NCBI RefSeq assembly: GCF_014874065.1
Contig: NZ_JADBEE010000001.1
Span: 2,166,812 to 2,230,811 of the forward strand
Source: Nesterenkonia halotolerans
Lineage (GTDB): Bacteria; Actinomycetota; Actinomycetes; Actinomycetales; Micrococcaceae
DNA: 64,000 nucleotides
Reading direction: 5' to 3'
Part shown: positions 51,069 to 64,000 of the stretch, in pieces
Position numbering within the stretch: the first letter of the stretch is position 1
How the letters are laid out: each line of letters opens with the position of its first letter
Made by a program: the position numbers and the translations under genes
The notes under the pieces: generated by a model
The model's database searches: none
Told to the model about the DNA's origin: nothing
The model's input: the letters and a program-made list of their open reading frames with translations, nothing else

Positions 51069-51629
51069 TCAGTGGCCGGATTCGTTGGGGTCGTGGTGCG
51101 AGGTTCCGCTGCCATAGGTGTCGGGACCGTGCTCGAGGTGATCCGTCACGGTCTCGTCATAGCCGCCGGGAACCAGGTCGCGGTACTCGGGAAGCACGCC
51201 GTCGAAGACTGCGGTCTCCAGCTCGGCGGACTCACCGTCCACGCTCACCGTGACGTCGTGCATGGACCCGGGGGCACCTTCGAAGGACTCGACGACGATC
51301 TCCTCGTCATGTTCCAGGGAGACGATCTCACGCGCGGGCACGGTGACCATGATGGTCTCCGAGTCCGAGGCGATCTCCACCTCGGCGTCCTCGAGGCCGG
51401 TGTTGCTCAGTGTGCCGATGACTCGTGCCGGGTTGTCCTCACCGCGGGTGACGAAGGCCATGTGGCGGAACTTCACATCGTTGAACTCCGCGCTGGAGCC
51501 GTCCGAGGCCGAGTACTCGATGGTCGTGGCCTGCAGGTTGGAGAAGCTGCAGCCCGTCAGTCCCAGGAGGGCGGCGGCCGCCAGGGATGCCGCTGCGGTG
51601 CGGCGGGCTGTCTCAGCTGAGAACTTCAC
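51069..51629 (-). CDS. putative lipoprotein, unknown function
   Basis: 186 residues. The N-terminal signal ends in lipobox GLTGC with Cys27. The mature part has two beta-rich segments (VTRGEDNPARVIGTLSNTG and SETIMVTVPAREIVSLE), similar to copper-chaperone or DUF461-like immunoglobulin folds, but the metal-binding Met/His pattern is not clear. The last ~25 residues are rich in His, Gly and Asp (HHDPNESGH). It is divergent from carD, a common arrangement in Micrococcales. Function not assigned. Confidence 0.8.
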   Translation of the reverse strand: MKFSAETARRTAAASLAAAALLGLTGCSFSNLQATTIEYSASDGSSAEFNDVKFRHMAFVTRGEDNPARVIGTLSNTGLEDAEVEIASDSETIMVTVPAREIVSLEHDEEIVVESFEGAPGSMHDVTVSVDGESAELETAVFDGVLPEYRDLVPGGYDETVTDHLEHGPDTYGSGTSHHDPNESGH

Positions 51630-51896
51630 GTGGCGAGTCTCCTCACGATCTTGGTGCGATGCAGGCCGGTCCAGGAGAGCGTTCGTCGTCCCGGACCTCG
51701 ACTGCCACGCAGATGACGTCCACGTCAGCGGAGGAATCTCAGCTCACGCGATGGTTTTGGTCTTCCGCCAATTCTACAGGATGTCGAAATCAGATGTCGG
51801 CGAAGCTTAGGCGGTGACGCAGAAGGAAACCGGAGCGACACGCGGCGAGGATTGTGACGCGTGATAAACTGAGGTTCGGGAAAGGGGAATAATTAC

Positions 51897-52415
51897 ATGA
51901 ATTTTGAGGTCGGCGAGACTGTCGTTTACCCGCACCACGGTGCGGCCACGATTGAAGAAGTCAAGACCCGCACTGTCCGCGGCGAAGAGAAGATGTACCT
52001 CAAGCTCCGGGTGTCCCAGGGAGACCTCACCATTGAGGTTCCTGCAGACAATGTCGACCTGGTCGGTGTGCGCGATGTCGTCGGGCAGGAAGGCCTGGAG
52101 CATGTCTTTGACGTGCTCCGCGCCGAATACACCGAGGAGCCCACCAACTGGTCACGCCGGTACAAGGCCAATCTGGAGAAGCTCGCCTCAGGCGATGTGA
52201 ACAAGGTGGCCGAGGTCGTCCGTGATCTGTGGCGTCGGGAGAATGATCGTGGTCTCTCCGCTGGAGAGAAGCGCATGCTCGCCAAGGCCCGGCAGATTCT
52301 GGTCTCCGAGCTGGCACTTGCCAAGAAGCTCGATGAAGAAGAGGCGGCCAAGCTGCTGGACAAGGTCCTCGATGAGGCTCCGACCCCGGCAGAGCCTGAG
52401 AAGGTCGCAGAATAA
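51897..52415 (+). CDS. carD: CarD-family RNA polymerase-binding transcription regulator
   Basis: 172 residues. The N-terminal Tudor-like RNA polymerase interaction domain begins [20 protein letters not shown]. The C-terminal helical domain has the DNA-wedge tryptophan in [15 protein letters not shown]. CarD binds RNA polymerase at rRNA and other promoters and stabilises the open complex. An extended -10 (TGATAAACT at 51862-51870) lies 27 bases before the start and AAAGGGG 9 bases before it. The 267-base gap upstream (51630-51896) holds no other gene. It heads the carD-ispDF-cysS-rlmB block. Confidence 0.96.
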   Translation: MNFEVGETVVYPHHGAATIEEVKTRTVRGEEKMYLKLRVSQGDLTIEVPADNVDLVGVRDVVGQEGLEHVFDVLRAEYTEEPTNWSRRYKANLEKLASGDVNKVAEVVRDLWRRENDRGLSAGEKRMLAKARQILVSELALAKKLDEEEAAKLLDKVLDEAPTPAEPEKVAE

Positions 52416-52480
52416 GCACGTCACGGGTGGGCCCCCAGGCCGCGCCCACTGTCACGGTGGCTTACCAAGAAGCATCGTCG

Positions 52481-53803
52481 ATGAGTCGCCCGGGCGCCGG
52501 GACAGGATCTCCTGTCCCAGCGCGCCGGGCGCTCATCGTTGTGGCCGCTGGCAGTGGAGAGCGCCTCGGCCGCGGAATGCCCAAGGCCCGGGTGCACCTG
52601 GCAGGTCGACCGATCCTGGCGCATGTCTTTGATCGGCTGGGAGAGCTCACGGTTCCCTTCGACGCGGTGATCCTGGTGCTTCCTCGAGACGATGCCAGCT
52701 TCGCCGAGCTCGACGCACTGGGACGGGGCTTCAGTGCTGATACCGGAGTACCGGTGCACTCCACACCAGGTGGAGACAGCAGGTCCGGCTCCGTGCGCGC
52801 CGGCCTCGATGAGCTGGAGCGCGCCGTCGCCCACGCAGACTGGAGCCCCGCTGCGACCACCGTGCTGATCCACGATGCGGCGCGCGCGCTGACCCCGCAG
52901 GAGGTCTACGCGCAGGTCATCTCCGCCGTGGAGTCAGGAGCCCCCGCCGTCGTCCCGGCAAGACCCGTCACGGACACGATCAAACGGGTGCATCCCGATG
53001 CACCGCAGCATGCCCAGACCGAGCGCGTGGTGGAGACCGTCCCGCGGGCTGCACTGCGGGCAGTGCAGACTCCGCAGGGGTTCACCTGGGAGCTGTTGCA
53101 GCGAGCGTTCGAACACACCAGAGGGATGGCCGAGGACGACGCCGAGGCGCTGACAGATGAAGCGATGATCGCCGAGGACATGGGCGTGGAGGTCAGCATC
53201 GTCGCGGGTTCCGACCTGGCGGTGAAGATCACCACACCGTCTGACCTCATCTCGGCCGAGGCGCACCTGGCTCACGCGTCCCCGGAGCAGCCGTCCATGC
53301 CGCAGGTCGTCCTGCCCCGCGTCGGGATCGGCCATGATGTGCATGCTTTCGCCCCCGCGGAGGAGCCGCGCGAGCTCTGGCTTGCCGGCCTGTTCTGGCC
53401 GGACCTGCAGGGACTGACCGGACATTCCGACGGTGATGCGGTGGCGCACGCCTGCTGCGATGCCCTCTTCAGCGCCGCCGGCGTCGGCGACCTCGGCGTC
53501 CACTTCGGCGCCGACACCATCGGGACGGCGCGACCCGAGCTTCGTGGAGCCTCCGGGGCGCAGCTTCTCGCCGAGGCCGCGCGCATCGTGCGCGCCGAGG
53601 GATTCGGCATCGGGTCGCTCGCAGTCCAGTTCATCGGCCGGCGCCCGAAGTTCGGGCCGCGCCGCGCGGAGGCCGAAAAGGTGCTCAGCGGCGCCGTCGG
53701 AGCGCCGGTCGCGATCAGCGCCACCACCTCGGACGGGCTGGGCTTCACCGGACGCGGCGAGGGCATCCTGGCCACGGCCACGGCGGTCGTCTACCAGTTG
53801 TGA
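52481..53803 (+). CDS. ispDF: bifunctional IspD/IspF isoprenoid synthesis enzyme
   Basis: 440 residues from ATG 52481; a GTG at 52427 is in frame but less likely. Residues ~15-255 are MEP cytidylyltransferase ([18 protein letters not shown], then IHDAARAL and TPQGFTW). Residues ~280-440 are MECDP synthase (GIGHDVHAF with metal-binding Asp and His, [19 protein letters not shown]). The two catalyse steps of the non-mevalonate pathway. Separate ispD and ispF genes are usual in many Actinobacteria, so the fused form is a lineage feature. Confidence 0.95.
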   Translation: MSRPGAGTGSPVPARRALIVVAAGSGERLGRGMPKARVHLAGRPILAHVFDRLGELTVPFDAVILVLPRDDASFAELDALGRGFSADTGVPVHSTPGGDSRSGSVRAGLDELERAVAHADWSPAATTVLIHDAARALTPQEVYAQVISAVESGAPAVVPARPVTDTIKRVHPDAPQHAQTERVVETVPRAALRAVQTPQGFTWELLQRAFEHTRGMAEDDAEALTDEAMIAEDMGVEVSIVAGSDLAVKITTPSDLISAEAHLAHASPEQPSMPQVVLPRVGIGHDVHAFAPAEEPRELWLAGLFWPDLQGLTGHSDGDAVAHACCDALFSAAGVGDLGVHFGADTIGTARPELRGASGAQLLAEAARIVRAEGFGIGSLAVQFIGRRPKFGPRRAEAEKVLSGAVGAPVAISATTSDGLGFTGRGEGILATATAVVYQL

Positions 53804-53828
53804 ACCACTGAGCAGATAAGCTGGCGAG

Positions 53829-55319
53829 GTGGCACTGCGACTTTACGACACCAAGACGGCGACAGTTCGAGATTTCGAGCCCCTGGAGCCCGGCCGAGTG
53901 TCGCTCTATTACTGCGGAGCGACCGTCCAGGGTCGCCCGCACGTGGGTCACGTGCGCTCCGCCGTCGCGTTCGACATCCTCATCCGCTGGTTGGAGCACA
54001 CCGGCCTCGACGTGCTCAGCGTCCGCAACGTCACCGACATCGACGACAAGATCCTGGAGAAGTCAGCGGCCTCCTCCCAGCAGGACCACGTCGCGACGTC
54101 GGACTACCCGGCGAACGAGCCCTGGTTCGCGCTGGCCTATCGCTTTGAACAGGCATTCCACGCCGCCTACGACGCGCTCGGTGTTCGGCGGCCACGCTAC
54201 GAACCGCGTGCCACCGGTCATATGACCGAGATGTTCACCCTCATCCAACGGCTCATCGACGCCGGACATGCCTATCCCGCCGAGGATGGGTCCGGCGACG
54301 TCTACTTCGACGTCCGCTCCTGGCCCTCCTACGGCGAACTCACTCGCCAGCGCGCCGAGGATATGCAGGACGCCGGTGATGCGGACCCGCGCGGGAAGCG
54401 TGACCCGCGAGACTTCGCGCTGTGGAAGGGCCAGAAGGACACGGATCCCGCCACCGCCCGGTGGGACGCCCCCTGGGGTCCCGGTCGTCCAGGCTGGCAC
54501 GTGGAGTGCTCCGCCATGGCCACCAAGTATCTGGGGAGCACCTTCGACATCCACGGCGGCGGATTGGACCTCCGCTTCCCGCATCACGAGAACGAGCTCG
54601 CCCAGTCGGCAGCTGCCGGTGACGGCTTCGCCCGGTTCTGGCTGCACAACGGCATGGTCACCTATGCCGGGGAGAAGATGTCCAAGTCGGTGGGAAACAC
54701 CATCTCGCCCGAGGAGATGCTCCGCGCAGGCAGGCCCCGTGCAGTCCGCTATTTCCTGGGACAGGCGCACTACCGCTCCCAGCTGGACTACCGGCCGACG
54801 TCGTTGACCGAGGCCGCCGCCGCCGTTGAGCGCATCGAGACCTTCCTGGAGCGAGCTGCCCAGGATCACTCCGCGGGAACACCCGGAGCCGACCAGCCGG
54901 TGCCCGACGCGTTCGCCGCAGCGATGAACGACGATCTCAATGTGCCGCAGGCGCTGGCGGTGCTGCACGAGACTGTCCGGTCCGGCAACATCGCCCTCGA
55001 TGCAGGGGACTCCCAGACCGTGGCGCAGCGCGCCGCAGCCGTGACCACCATGGTGGCTGTGCTGGGACTCACCGACGTCCCGGAAAGTCACCAGTCGGGG
55101 GATGCCGCCTCCGAATCGGCCCTGGCCGAACTCGTCGAGGCCCTGCTGCGCGAGCGGGTGGAGGCGAAGTCTGCCAAGGACTACGCCCGCGCCGATGCCG
55201 TGCGTGACCGACTCACTGCAGCCGGCGTCGCACTCGAAGACTCTAGAGAAGGGACTCGCTGGGCCTTGGCCCGTGCGAGTTCAACCACCAGCCCCGCCAC
55301 AGGGGCGAGGAAAGGCTGA
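53829..55319 (+). CDS. cysS: cysteinyl-tRNA synthetase
   Basis: 496 residues from GTG 53829. It charges tRNA-Cys. The class I motifs are HVGH (in QGRPHVGHVRS) and GEKMSKS. The zinc ligands are Cys in YYCGATVQ, Cys in WHVECSAM and His/Glu in RFPHHENELAQS. Length is normal (about 460-480, with a short C-terminal extension). It starts 25 bases after ispDF and ends 2 bases before rlmB. Confidence 0.97.
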   Translation: MALRLYDTKTATVRDFEPLEPGRVSLYYCGATVQGRPHVGHVRSAVAFDILIRWLEHTGLDVLSVRNVTDIDDKILEKSAASSQQDHVATSDYPANEPWFALAYRFEQAFHAAYDALGVRRPRYEPRATGHMTEMFTLIQRLIDAGHAYPAEDGSGDVYFDVRSWPSYGELTRQRAEDMQDAGDADPRGKRDPRDFALWKGQKDTDPATARWDAPWGPGRPGWHVECSAMATKYLGSTFDIHGGGLDLRFPHHENELAQSAAAGDGFARFWLHNGMVTYAGEKMSKSVGNTISPEEMLRAGRPRAVRYFLGQAHYRSQLDYRPTSLTEAAAAVERIETFLERAAQDHSAGTPGADQPVPDAFAAAMNDDLNVPQALAVLHETVRSGNIALDAGDSQTVAQRAAAVTTMVAVLGLTDVPESHQSGDAASESALAELVEALLRERVEAKSAKDYARADAVRDRLTAAGVALEDSREGTRWALARASSTTSPATGARKG

Positions 55320-55321
55320 AC

Positions 55322-56314
55322 ATGGCGAAAGACTCACGGCCGAAATCGGCTGCGATCCGCAGAGAGAAGAAGGGTCCGCAGACAGGCTCCGGTGGACAGG
55401 GCCGCCGTGCCCTGCGCGGAAAAGGTCCGACGCCCAAGGCAGAGGACCGGGTGTACCACAAGGCGCACCGACAGAAGATGCTCTCCGAGCGTGCGGCATC
55501 CAAGACCAGCGAGAACCGAACACGCCAGCGCGGTTCAGGGTTCGGGGCCGAGGACATGGTTGCTGGCCGCAACTCCGTGGTGGAGGCGCTGCGGGAACGC
55601 GTGCCCGCCCGTGAGCTGCACGTCGCGACCGACGTGGAATCCGATGGCCGCGTGCGTGAAGCGCTGCAGTATGCCGCCGAACAGGGCATTCGCGTCAGAG
55701 AGGTCAATCGCCGGCAGCTGGACAACTCCACCGGTGGGGCAGTGCATCAGGGACTGGCGCTGCTGCTGGAACCCTATGACTACGCAGATGTCATTGATCT
55801 CGCCGAGGACGAGCTGGAGCGCGCGGCCAAGGGTCATATCCCGGACCAGCCGCTGTTTCTCGCCTGCGATTCCATCACGGACCCGCGCAATCTCGGCGCG
55901 ATGCTGCGCGCCGCCTCTGCCTTCGGGGCTCATGGGGTCCTGATCCCGGAACGCCGCAGCGCTGGGGTCACGGCCACCACATGGAAGACCTCCGCCGGAG
56001 CTGCCGCGCGCATCCCGGTGGCTCGGGCCAAGAACCTCACACAGGCGCTGAAAGAGGCGAAACAGCTGGGATTCTTCGTGCTCGGGCTCGATGGTGGGGG
56101 AGATATCTCGCTGCAGAACATCGAGCTCGCGACGGAGCCGGTGATCATCGTGGTCGGCTCGGAGGGCAAGGGGCTCTCCCGCCTGGTGCGCGAGACCTGC
56201 GACCAGATCGTGTCGATCCCGATCACCTCGGCGACAGAATCGTTGAACGCCTCGATGGCGGTGGGCATCAGCCTCTACGAGATCGCCATGCGCCGTCAGG
56301 GAGCGCGTCAGTAG
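55322..56314 (+). CDS. rlmB: 23S rRNA 2'-O-ribose methyltransferase, RlmB (SpoU family)
   Basis: 330 residues. An N-terminal ~75-residue basic extension (KGPQTGSGGQGRRALRGKG) precedes the RNA-binding domain and the trefoil-knot SPOUT domain with motifs DPRNLGAMLRAA, VGSEGKGLSRLV and IPITSATESLNASMA. It methylates Gm2251 (E. coli numbering) of 23S rRNA. The basic N-terminal region is common in Actinobacteria. The next gene starts at the following base. Confidence 0.95.
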   Translation: MAKDSRPKSAAIRREKKGPQTGSGGQGRRALRGKGPTPKAEDRVYHKAHRQKMLSERAASKTSENRTRQRGSGFGAEDMVAGRNSVVEALRERVPARELHVATDVESDGRVREALQYAAEQGIRVREVNRRQLDNSTGGAVHQGLALLLEPYDYADVIDLAEDELERAAKGHIPDQPLFLACDSITDPRNLGAMLRAASAFGAHGVLIPERRSAGVTATTWKTSAGAAARIPVARAKNLTQALKEAKQLGFFVLGLDGGGDISLQNIELATEPVIIVVGSEGKGLSRLVRETCDQIVSIPITSATESLNASMAVGISLYEIAMRRQGARQ

Positions 56315-57760
56315 ATGACGCGTTTTCGAGGAGAGGAGCAGCCGGGGTTCCGGGATCTTGTGGGGACCTGGCTCTCCCAGCAGGAGTGGTTCCCGGTCGC
56401 CCCGGCCCGGCGTGCCATCACCCGTGTGGGAGGCCTGCGCCTTCCGGCTCCCAGCGGCGACGCCGACCAGGGTCTGCATCTGGAGATGCACCTCTTCGAC
56501 GTCGCGCACACCGGCGGTGTGGAACGGGTGGCAGTGCCGATGGCGCTGCGCAGCCGACCTTCGGCACTGGCAGGCAAGACGGCGCTGATCGGCCGACTCG
56601 GCAGTCCCGCGGGTGAGCTGTGGGTCTATGACGGTGCCCGGGACCGGGCATTCCTCGCCGCGTGGCATGAGATGGCGCGCCGTCAGCAGGGCAGTCGCAA
56701 CGGTAGATCCCGTGGAGAGGCCTTCGGGGACTTTGACACCTGGCCGGCCTTCACGGCGAAGCTGCAGCGCACCCCGGTGGAGACGAAGGGCCCGGGCGCG
56801 ACGAGAACCGCGGTCATCGCTGCGGAGTCCGATGAGGATGTGGCCCGGGAGACGGTGGTCGACTTCATTCGCCGACCCGCGCATCAGCGTGCCGCGACGC
56901 TCGACACGGTGATGCGGATGGCTCGCACGGGCAGCACCACGGTGGCGAGAGTCCTGGGAGTGGTGACCGGCAGCTGGCCGGAGCCGACCGGCGCCGCGGG
57001 GGACCTGCGGTGGGTCTCAGGCGACCTGGGAATCATCCGCGAAGCCGCCCTCGGCGCCCCCGATGCCGCAGCGCTGACCCGAAGGGCCTTGAGCACCGGG
57101 TCTGATTTCACCGAAGAGGCCGCTGAACTCGGCGAGATCCTCGGAGACTTCCATGCCGACCTCGCCGCCACCTTCGGCGCCTATCCGCAGACTTCTGGCC
57201 AGCTCAACGCCATGGTGGATGGCGCCGCGAAGGCGCTGCAGGACCAGTGGGCCCAGGTGCGGGCGGACCTCGATGAATCCGAGGCCACCGATCTGGCCGA
57301 GGTGGTGGACCTGCTCAAGCGGCAGCTGCGCGACGCCGACCAGGTCATGACCCTGCAGAAGATCCATGGAGACCTCAGCACCGAGCGACTCCGCAAGGGA
57401 GGGTCTGAGCGAGGATGGATCGTCGATGAAGATGGCGGGATGGTGGATCATGCGCTGCCGATGCGCGATGTCGTCACTCTGCTGATGTCCCTGGCCGATC
57501 TGGTGATGGAGACGGCTCACGCCGCCCCGGGCACCGAGGGCCCTGATGGGGGGAGTCTCGATCCCGTGGACTTCGGCCTCTGGTACGAGCAGGTGACGAA
57601 GTCCCTGCTGCAGGGCTACCGGAACAGCGATGCGGAGGGCGCTGGAATCGATTCGGTCTTCTTCCATGTGGCGATGCTGACCGAAGCGCTGGAGCTGTTC
57701 CATCGCTGGGAGGGACGCTGGGTCTTCCGGCCCTCGATGCTCCTGCAGAGCGAGACCTGA
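56315..57760 (+). CDS. maltokinase-like phosphotransferase with altered catalytic motif
   Basis: 481 residues. Overall layout resembles actinobacterial maltokinase: an N-terminal intercalated domain (EWFPV near residue 25) and a phosphotransferase domain with IHGDL (His351, Asp353). The second catalytic motif, normally DFEGEP, reads VDEDGG here (Asp371). ALPMRDVVTLLMS follows, as in the maltokinase RDVAGMLRS region. It is adjacent to rlmB, not to glycogen genes. It may be a diverged kinase or a pseudoenzyme. Confidence 0.7.
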   Translation: MTRFRGEEQPGFRDLVGTWLSQQEWFPVAPARRAITRVGGLRLPAPSGDADQGLHLEMHLFDVAHTGGVERVAVPMALRSRPSALAGKTALIGRLGSPAGELWVYDGARDRAFLAAWHEMARRQQGSRNGRSRGEAFGDFDTWPAFTAKLQRTPVETKGPGATRTAVIAAESDEDVARETVVDFIRRPAHQRAATLDTVMRMARTGSTTVARVLGVVTGSWPEPTGAAGDLRWVSGDLGIIREAALGAPDAAALTRRALSTGSDFTEEAAELGEILGDFHADLAATFGAYPQTSGQLNAMVDGAAKALQDQWAQVRADLDESEATDLAEVVDLLKRQLRDADQVMTLQKIHGDLSTERLRKGGSERGWIVDEDGGMVDHALPMRDVVTLLMSLADLVMETAHAAPGTEGPDGGSLDPVDFGLWYEQVTKSLLQGYRNSDAEGAGIDSVFFHVAMLTEALELFHRWEGRWVFRPSMLLQSET

Positions 57761-57791
57761 ACCCCCTCCTCAGGCGGATTTTGAGGTGGAG

Positions 57792-57821
57792 TTTACAAAG
57801 CCGAAAAAGTGCTGGTAGAGT
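57792..57821 (+). promoter_or_regulatory. rRNA operon promoter P1
   Basis: -35 TTTACA (57792-57797) and -10 TAGAGT (57816-57821) with an 18-base spacer, the usual actinobacterial rrn spacing. It begins 31 bases after the stop of the maltokinase-like gene. Confidence 0.75.
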
Positions 57822-57975
57822 CTCATCTCGTGCTCAAGGGCGCAGCGGAAAAGCGTGAAGCGGACCGCAGCGGCCGAGCAGATATTGAAAACCACATAGC
57901 TTTCCTTCACCGATTCGTTCGGGGAAGGGTTCGAAACTCCGGTGAATCCGGTGTTGAACCTGGGTCAGCCTCGAG

Positions 57976-58005
57976 TTGACTCAGTCAGACACCAGGACGT
58001 AGAGT
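57976..58005 (+). promoter_or_regulatory. rRNA operon promoter P2
   Basis: -35 TTGACT (57976-57981) and -10 TAGAGT (58000-58005), again with an 18-base spacer. The -10 is identical to that of P1, 184 bases upstream. Confidence 0.75.
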
Positions 58006-58440
58006 TGAGAACCGCGCAGACGACAAGTTCGGCTTCGCTCCAGCAGCTCTTGCAGGAACGAAGATCAAGGAACGGTCTGGCGTCAAAGATTCTGATGCGT
58101 TCATCGAGAAACTCGATGGAAACATCGAATTGACGAAGCGAAAGCTTGTTGGTAAGCTTGAAAAGTTGCTTCGGAGCGATTCAAGAAAACATAAACTTCT
58201 TGATGGTGCCGGTAGCGGTTGTTGTTTGAGAACTCAATAGTGTGCCAAGTTTGTTGATACCAAATTATTTATTTGGTTATAACAGCGACATTACCACCCC
58301 CGTGGTGATGATCGCAAATTTAGCCAAGGATTCATTCCGGTGTCTGTGATCAATGATGGTGGAATCGTGAGGGCCTTGTTTTTCTGGCAAGGTCTGGTTC
58401 TTCTTATTGTTGGGTGTGGATGCTGATCTCTTATTAATTT
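58006..58440 (+). other. rRNA operon leader
   Basis: No gene is supported. It contains the motif GTTTGAGAACTCAATAGTG near 58225-58243, typical of antitermination/processing regions in actinobacterial rrn leaders, and a CCTTG/CAAGG hairpin near 58372-58400. Its lower GC content than the rest of the window fits a transcribed, non-coding leader. Confidence 0.7.
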
Positions 58441-63536
<5,096 letters not shown>

Positions 63537-63821
63537 CCACACATCAATTTGTGGTGCTCGGTGAAGTTTCATTGGAACACTGCGTGTTCGCGTCCACTAG
63601 GCGGTTCTCTGCCAACAACCCCATAACACCTGGGGGCTCTTTGATGAGCCCGTGGGTGGTGTGGGTCAGGTCAGACCACACCCCCCGGCAAGTGATTGTT
63701 GGGGTGTGTATAAGTGAAGAGTGTTGTTGTGAGTTTAGGTTTACGACATCGTGGTACCCCACCACAGTAAGCACCAGTAGTGGTGTGTGTGGTGGTGTGG
63801 GATGCGGTGTTGTTCTAGAGT
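63537..63821 (+). other. 23S-5S spacer
   Basis: About 285 bases with no supported gene. It contains a GGTGTGGGTC/GACCACACC hairpin around 63655-63690 and a GTGTGGTGGTGTG repeat-like tract near 63785. It is longer than in many bacteria, but no tRNA is present. Confidence 0.7.
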
Positions 63822-63938
63822 TACGGCGGTCATAGCGTGGGGGAAACGCCCGGTCCCATCCCGAACCCGGAAGCTAAGGCCCACTGCGCCGATGGTACTG
63901 CACACTGGAGTGTGTGGGAGAGTAGGTCGCCGCCGGAC
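63822..63938 (+). rRNA. rrf: 5S ribosomal RNA
   Basis: About 117 bases. It begins TACGGCGGTCATAGCG, has the conserved CCCGGTCCCATCCCGAACC segment and GGAAGCTAAG, and closes with GTCGCCGCCGG, which pairs with the 5' end. Ends are approximate by one or two bases. Confidence 0.95.
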
Positions 63939-63951
63939 ACAATTTAAGGGT

Positions 63952-63986
63952 TGAAGCCCGGTCCCCATTCGTGGGACCGGGCTTCA
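63952..63986 (+). terminator. rRNA operon terminator
   Basis: TGAAGCCCGGTCCC (63952-63965) pairs perfectly with GGGACCGGGCTTCA (63973-63986) across a 7-base loop. It lies 13 bases after 5S. The window ends 14 bases later. Confidence 0.92.
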
Positions 63987-64000
63987 CCTGTACCCAGACA

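Noticed and set aside
57931..57963. TTCGAA T-loop-like sequence suggesting a tRNA upstream of the rRNA operon
   Set aside because: The bases around it do not form a T-arm stem, and no acceptor or anticodon arm can be built.

Overview
The window is high-GC DNA with actinobacterial gene content and order: a CarD-IspDF-CysS-RlmB block, a Tad pilus locus near a DUF1998 helicase and topA, a mycobacterial-type mini ribosomal protein bS22, and an rRNA operon without spacer tRNAs. Gene content and the 16S sequence suggest Micrococcaceae, possibly Nesterenkonia-like. The genus is a guess; the class is not. Nearly all sequence is coding, most genes sit in tight overlapping operons, and no insertion sequence, phage, CRISPR array or tRNA gene was seen.

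Layout. 0-16 kb is housekeeping and envelope: the end of purC, a MarP-like membrane protease, a Crp/GlxR regulator, an ATP-grasp / RidA / DUF4177 cluster, a class A penicillin-binding protein, a metallophosphoesterase, a heterodimeric ABC exporter with one degenerate ATP site, aroQ, acsA with a Crp-type site upstream, nth and a Nudix hydrolase. 16-21 kb holds a PIG-L deacetylase and the motor half of a Tad pilus locus (ssd, cpaF, tadB, tadC). 20.7-29.7 kb is a metabolic block: thiamine-binding protein, DUF4031-HD fusion, TAXI-type TRAP transporter, stand-alone Lrp sensor domain, then an enolase-superfamily racemase, SIS protein and GNAT operon divergent from an M20 hydrolase. 29.7-30.7 kb holds the pilin half of the Tad locus (DUF4244 pilin, TadE, TadE-like). 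31-35 kb is an aldo/keto reductase and a metQNI methionine transporter with a highly structured leader. 35-51 kb is a conserved core with helicase, trhO, methyltransferase, topA, ppx, proC, Trk potassium uptake, acuC, bS22 and a glutaredoxin-like protein. 51-57.8 kb is a lipoprotein, carD, ispDF, cysS, rlmB and a maltokinase-like protein. 57.8-64 kb is a complete rRNA operon with two promoters, 16S, 23S, 5S and terminator.

How genes work together. The most interesting functional unit is 25.8-29.7 kb. A racemase with all enolase-superfamily catalytic residues, a COG3375-like GNAT and an M20 amidohydrolase are the three activities of the N-acyl route that converts D- to L-amino acids irreversibly, here with a SIS protein that lacks the usual DNA-binding domain. 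An amino-acid-type TRAP importer and a methionine (possibly D-methionine) ABC importer flank it. This block separates the two halves of the Tad locus. The main unexplained non-coding signals are a pair of 67-bp palindromic elements 30 kb apart, one of which supplies a gene's stop codon, and a nested hairpin array upstream of metQ.
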